Position numbers and translations under genes: made by a program. Shown here one piece after another: positions 61,083 to 64,000 of a DNA stretch of 64,000 nucleotides. The stretch spans positions 1,054,001 to 1,118,000 of the forward strand of contig JAGPYM010000005.1 of NCBI GenBank assembly GCA_020736575.1. The letters run 5' to 3'. The stretch is from Thelonectria olida (Eukaryota > Ascomycota > Sordariomycetes > Hypocreales > Nectriaceae). The first letter of the stretch is position 1. Every line of letters begins with the position of its first letter. Under the pieces are notes generated by a model, which worked only from the letters and a program-made list of their open reading frames with translations, had not been told where the DNA came from and made no database searches.

Positions 61083-61955
61083 ATGCCATTAGATTTTGTG
61101 AAAATGTGCTCTGGTCGCAATTCCCCGTCGTCGTCTCCGTCACCCTCAGTCGCGGAATCGTCGTCAGGTTCGGACTCCTCTGGGCGTAGTACTCCGCGGT
61201 ACACGCCTGATGAGATCGCAATCATTTTCCTCAACTTCTACAAATTCCTTACCAATCTTGACTACGATGCGGTTGATCTCAAAATCCCCCCACCTGGGGG
61301 ATGGCCGACTATGACAACAGAAATTTGCGCACCTCTCATAACCGGCTATGCTCTTGAGGTTGCGCGCCGCCTACCCTACTTCGACGAAAAGAGCAAAGCG
61401 GATATTCATTACAAGTCGCGGTTAATAGACTACCCTTCGTATGAACGTGACGACTTCCATAAATATGACCGTCGCGAAGATATAGAATTCTGGTCTTCCG
61501 AAGGAGTGGTCGGCCCCATCTACATCGTTTGCATTGCTGGAGGCCGCGAAAGTTTTGGCCGTGACCTATTTTTAAACGTCATAGATGGCGAAATCACTGA
61601 ATCCCTGATCCGTGCGATGGATCTCTCACCAGTCGATATCAAAGACTACTTCGATAACCTCAGAGAGGCCTATCAAACCCTAAAACTTATCCCCTGCCCG
61701 GGTAGGATCACAATTGAGGCATGGGATGTAGAAGACGGAGCTGATGAGATCACTGAGGAACAAGTCATCTCCCAGAAGAAGGAATGGCACACAAACTTGG
61801 ACGTTCAGTATGTTCGACGAGTTTACAGGCAGCATGGGTGGCCTTTTGCATTCCGCAGAGATGAAGCGATGAAAAGCATCGATGAGCTCATGAATTCGAT
61901 AGTCGGACGTTATGAATGGGAAACCTCCCCTGAAGACCGGAGTCTAAGATGGTAA
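61083..61955 (+). CDS. Unrecognised 290-residue protein
   Basis: One exon. The frame runs upstream to 60966 without an ATG, so the first ATG (61083) was taken; a second lies 7 codons on (61104). Residues 9-38 are Ser-rich and probably disordered, and the rest looks globular with many aromatic and acidic residues (FLNFYKFLTNLDYDAVDLKIPPP, ARRLPYFDEKSKADIHYKS-like stretch). It has no signal peptide or membrane span, so it is probably cytosolic. The reading frame is long and free of stops over a region whose codon use is A/T-tolerant compared with the neighbours, hinting at a less conserved or recently acquired gene. No family recognised. Confidence 0.68.
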   Translation: MPLDFVKMCSGRNSPSSSPSPSVAESSSGSDSSGRSTPRYTPDEIAIIFLNFYKFLTNLDYDAVDLKIPPPGGWPTMTTEICAPLITGYALEVARRLPYFDEKSKADIHYKSRLIDYPSYERDDFHKYDRREDIEFWSSEGVVGPIYIVCIAGGRESFGRDLFLNVIDGEITESLIRAMDLSPVDIKDYFDNLREAYQTLKLIPCPGRITIEAWDVEDGADEITEEQVISQKKEWHTNLDVQYVRRVYRQHGWPFAFRRDEAMKSIDELMNSIVGRYEWETSPEDRSLRW

Positions 61956-63129
61956 AGTTAATCATTCGGTGTGTTTTGCATCTTATTTAGTCAATAATTA
62001 AGAGCTCCTGTGACCTTAAGTTTTCCTCGCAAGCCTGACAACCCCGCGTATCGAGACAGTTGAGACATGCAAGTGGTTTTCAGAGCCTCAGCTCGATTCC
62101 CATTCTTACCCTTGACATACAGCTCCTTGTACTTCCGTTTCGGTCTCTGTCCGTTCAGCCCCTTGAAGTTCGCATCATACCATCCCAGAACTAAGGCACA
62201 TGTTCTACCGATCAGCATGCCCCGGCATTCGGTCCAGTCCCATCTTTTATTCCTATTCCAGTTCTCTTCTCTATCTCTTTAGCCACGGAGCCGTGCCATA
62301 CAGCCAAAAGTCGCACGAGTCTCTGTTTTGAATGAGGCGAGTTGCGCAGGTGCCATCTGAGTTCCGCTTGGGCAAGTCAGGCTTGGATGGCGAGCAAGGA
62401 TCGCTAGCTGAGCAACAGACATAGTCGCATGCCTTGAGTGGGCACAAAAATTGGCGCCAGAGATGTCAAATATTGATGCTGAGAAAGTGTCCTGAAGACT
62501 CGACCGCTCGCTTGACGGCACAGCTTCCCTTACTCCACTGTAGGGCTTATTATTGAAAAGGTGTGAGGTCTCCGAAGTGTCGATCGAGTTGAAAATAAAG
62601 GAGAGATCATAGAGAGAGTCGATAATGAAAGAAGAGAGGGAGAGTAGAGAGAGACTCGGCTGCTCGTACAGCGAAGCTTAACAATAATACACTTGAGTTA
62701 TAGATGTATACTGCATGCTACCTCTTGGGTCTTTTCGATGGGTGTGACTTGTGAAGTTCAAAGAGGCATGTGGACACCATCATAGGAGTGAGATGAGTCT
62801 GAAGACATGGGCCAGGGTATTGCTTTCATGTTGTGAGAGAATCTGGGGGCTTTAGGAAAGGTAAAAGGTTATTGGAACATGTGAGCTGTGTAGGACCACT
62901 TTGATGGGTATTCGACTCGGCAAATAACTACGCGAACCGTGTTGGTTCAGGGAATTCCACTCGAGGTCTGTTGGTCCTGGTGACCTTGGAGCGTTCGCCC
63001 CTTTTCTTCGTCTAAAGGAAACTTATTATAGACATTGTTTCCCGCGTTACTTATGAATAAAAGCGGAATACTGCCTTCTAATGTGATGTACCCCACGCAC
63101 CCACCAAGGCTCTCGATTCTATTATCAAC
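61956..63129. other. Intergenic with low-complexity sequence
   Basis: About 1.2 kb. Purine-rich simple sequence (gagagagtcgataatgaaag and similar) fills about 62600-62660. No gene is supported; an 80-codon minus-strand frame at 62279-62521 lacks features. Confidence 0.45.
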
Positions 63130-63396
63130 ATGAGGGCGTTCGCAGCAGCCCTCGTCTTCAACGCCACGGTGGCCGTGGCATCCGTTTTTGATACAATCTT
63201 GCCCACAGAGGAGCCGACCATTACAAGCGATCCGTGGCGCTGCACCACCGAGATTTTCGAGTCCTACTTTGATGTGCCAAAGCCTACTGGAAGCCTGCTC
63301 ACGGCCATCTTATTCTACGGCGATAAACTGCAGAAGGGCTGCAAGTCCGCTCTGACCGACGCAATGGGCCTCCCCGTTTGCACCTTTCCTCCGTAG
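63130..63396 (+). CDS. Small secreted protein
   Basis: Eighty-eight residues in one exon. Residues 1-18 form a signal peptide (MRAFAAALVFNATVAVAS). The mature part has three Cys (CTTEIF, GCKSAL, VCTFPP) and a PKPTGSLL stretch next to a hydrophobic patch, as in small fungal secreted proteins of unknown function. An odd number of Cys leaves one unpaired. It could be a candidate effector or a wall protein, but nothing more can be said. A continued exon cannot be excluded, as it ends right after CTFPP. Confidence 0.65.
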   Translation: MRAFAAALVFNATVAVASVFDTILPTEEPTITSDPWRCTTEIFESYFDVPKPTGSLLTAILFYGDKLQKGCKSALTDAMGLPVCTFPP

Positions 63397-64000
63397 TCGG
63401 ACTGGTGCGCAACAGACATCTTGAAATGCACTCATCCATATTCGGATATATTACCTCCTATCCCCCTGGCCACGATGCATGCCTAGATTAGGTAGCCTCC
63501 GTCCCGGCCAGATCCGCCGTACTTTTACTTTGTTCTGTTCGGTCTGATTGCCGTTTGGTTGCGTCAATTTCCTGATCCTTGAACGCCGTCGGTTGTCACA
63601 AGGCCGTGGCGCTCCCCTGTCGCGGATGGATGCTTGTTGGTGCCGGCACATGGTGTATACACGTTTGACCAGTCGGTCCGGAGCTTCCCAAAGCGGGAAA
63701 CAACGGCTAGCTATTAAACCAGGGGTTATTTCCCTCATATTCACGCAACAGTCCGTCGCTGGATCAAGGGTCACTGTCCAGATACGGATTCTCATAGAAC
63801 TTTGACGTTTTGTTCAACCAACGCTTGCCTGAACCAACACCCCTGGGACCAAAACGTGTTTGACAATAACGGCTAGTTCAATCAGCATGTGGAGGTAGTG
63901 ACTGCGGATTCGAGGGTATCATGGTCGAGTCTCCATGGAGAGTGGACCGCTTACCACCTCGTAACAGCCAAGCCTATGCTTCTGAAGATGCTTGAACGAA
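63397..64000. other. Right-edge intergenic sequence
   Basis: About 600 bp after the secreted protein. No gene or repeat was supported before the window ends. Confidence 0.4.

Overview
The window is nuclear DNA of a filamentous ascomycete, most likely a Sordariomycete and possibly Hypocreales; the order is inference. The grounds are short introns (about 40-140 nt) with CTRAC-like branch sites, a two-membrane-span SREBP, a CYP53-type P450, two fungal rhodopsin-like seven-span membrane proteins, a Zn2Cys6 regulator and a lone dispersed 5S rRNA gene. Genes are monocistronic on both strands, separated by gaps of 0.3-5 kb. Most were rebuilt by hand-splicing; exon sums were checked for a continuous frame.

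Layout. 1-9.2 kb: the tail of an unidentified acidic protein, a long gap, an intronless full-size ABC-A transporter, then a catalase on the minus strand. 9.6-14 kb: a molybdenum sulfite oxidase divergent from the catalase, then a Gfo/Idh/MocA NAD(P)-dependent oxidoreductase. 14-19 kb: a gene-poor stretch with a transition-diverged repeat pair and a 31-nt poly-A run. 19-26 kb: the SREBP-type bHLH factor and an uncharacterised single-span membrane protein, both on the minus strand. 28-34 kb: an Srs2/UvrD-type helicase, a tiny probable mitochondrial membrane protein and a secreted BBE-like FAD oxidase. 36-47 kb: two rhodopsin-like membrane proteins flanking a neutral ceramidase and a GMC oxidoreductase with a peroxisomal-type C-terminus. 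47.5 kb: a variant 5S rRNA gene on the minus strand. 48-56 kb: an NADPH-cytochrome P450 reductase and a CYP53-like P450 facing apart, followed by a convergent Zn2Cys6 factor. 57-64 kb: a myo-inositol-type MFS transporter, an unrecognised 290-residue protein and a small secreted protein.

Genes that probably work together. (1) Sulfite oxidase and catalase share about 420 bp of upstream DNA. The sulfite oxidase shows no cytochrome b5 domain, so it may pass electrons to oxygen and form the peroxide that catalase removes. (2) Reductase, P450 and zinc-cluster factor form a compact set that looks like a benzoate para-hydroxylation module with its own redox partner and a candidate regulator. (3) The inositol-type transporter and the Gfo/Idh/MocA oxidoreductase could serve polyol catabolism, but lie 43 kb apart.

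A recurrent oddity is very small exons (8, 11, 13, 14, 14 and 20 nt) in four genes, two of them splitting the zinc cluster of the factor, plus a GC-AG intron in the sulfite oxidase. Automatic gene callers would easily miss these.
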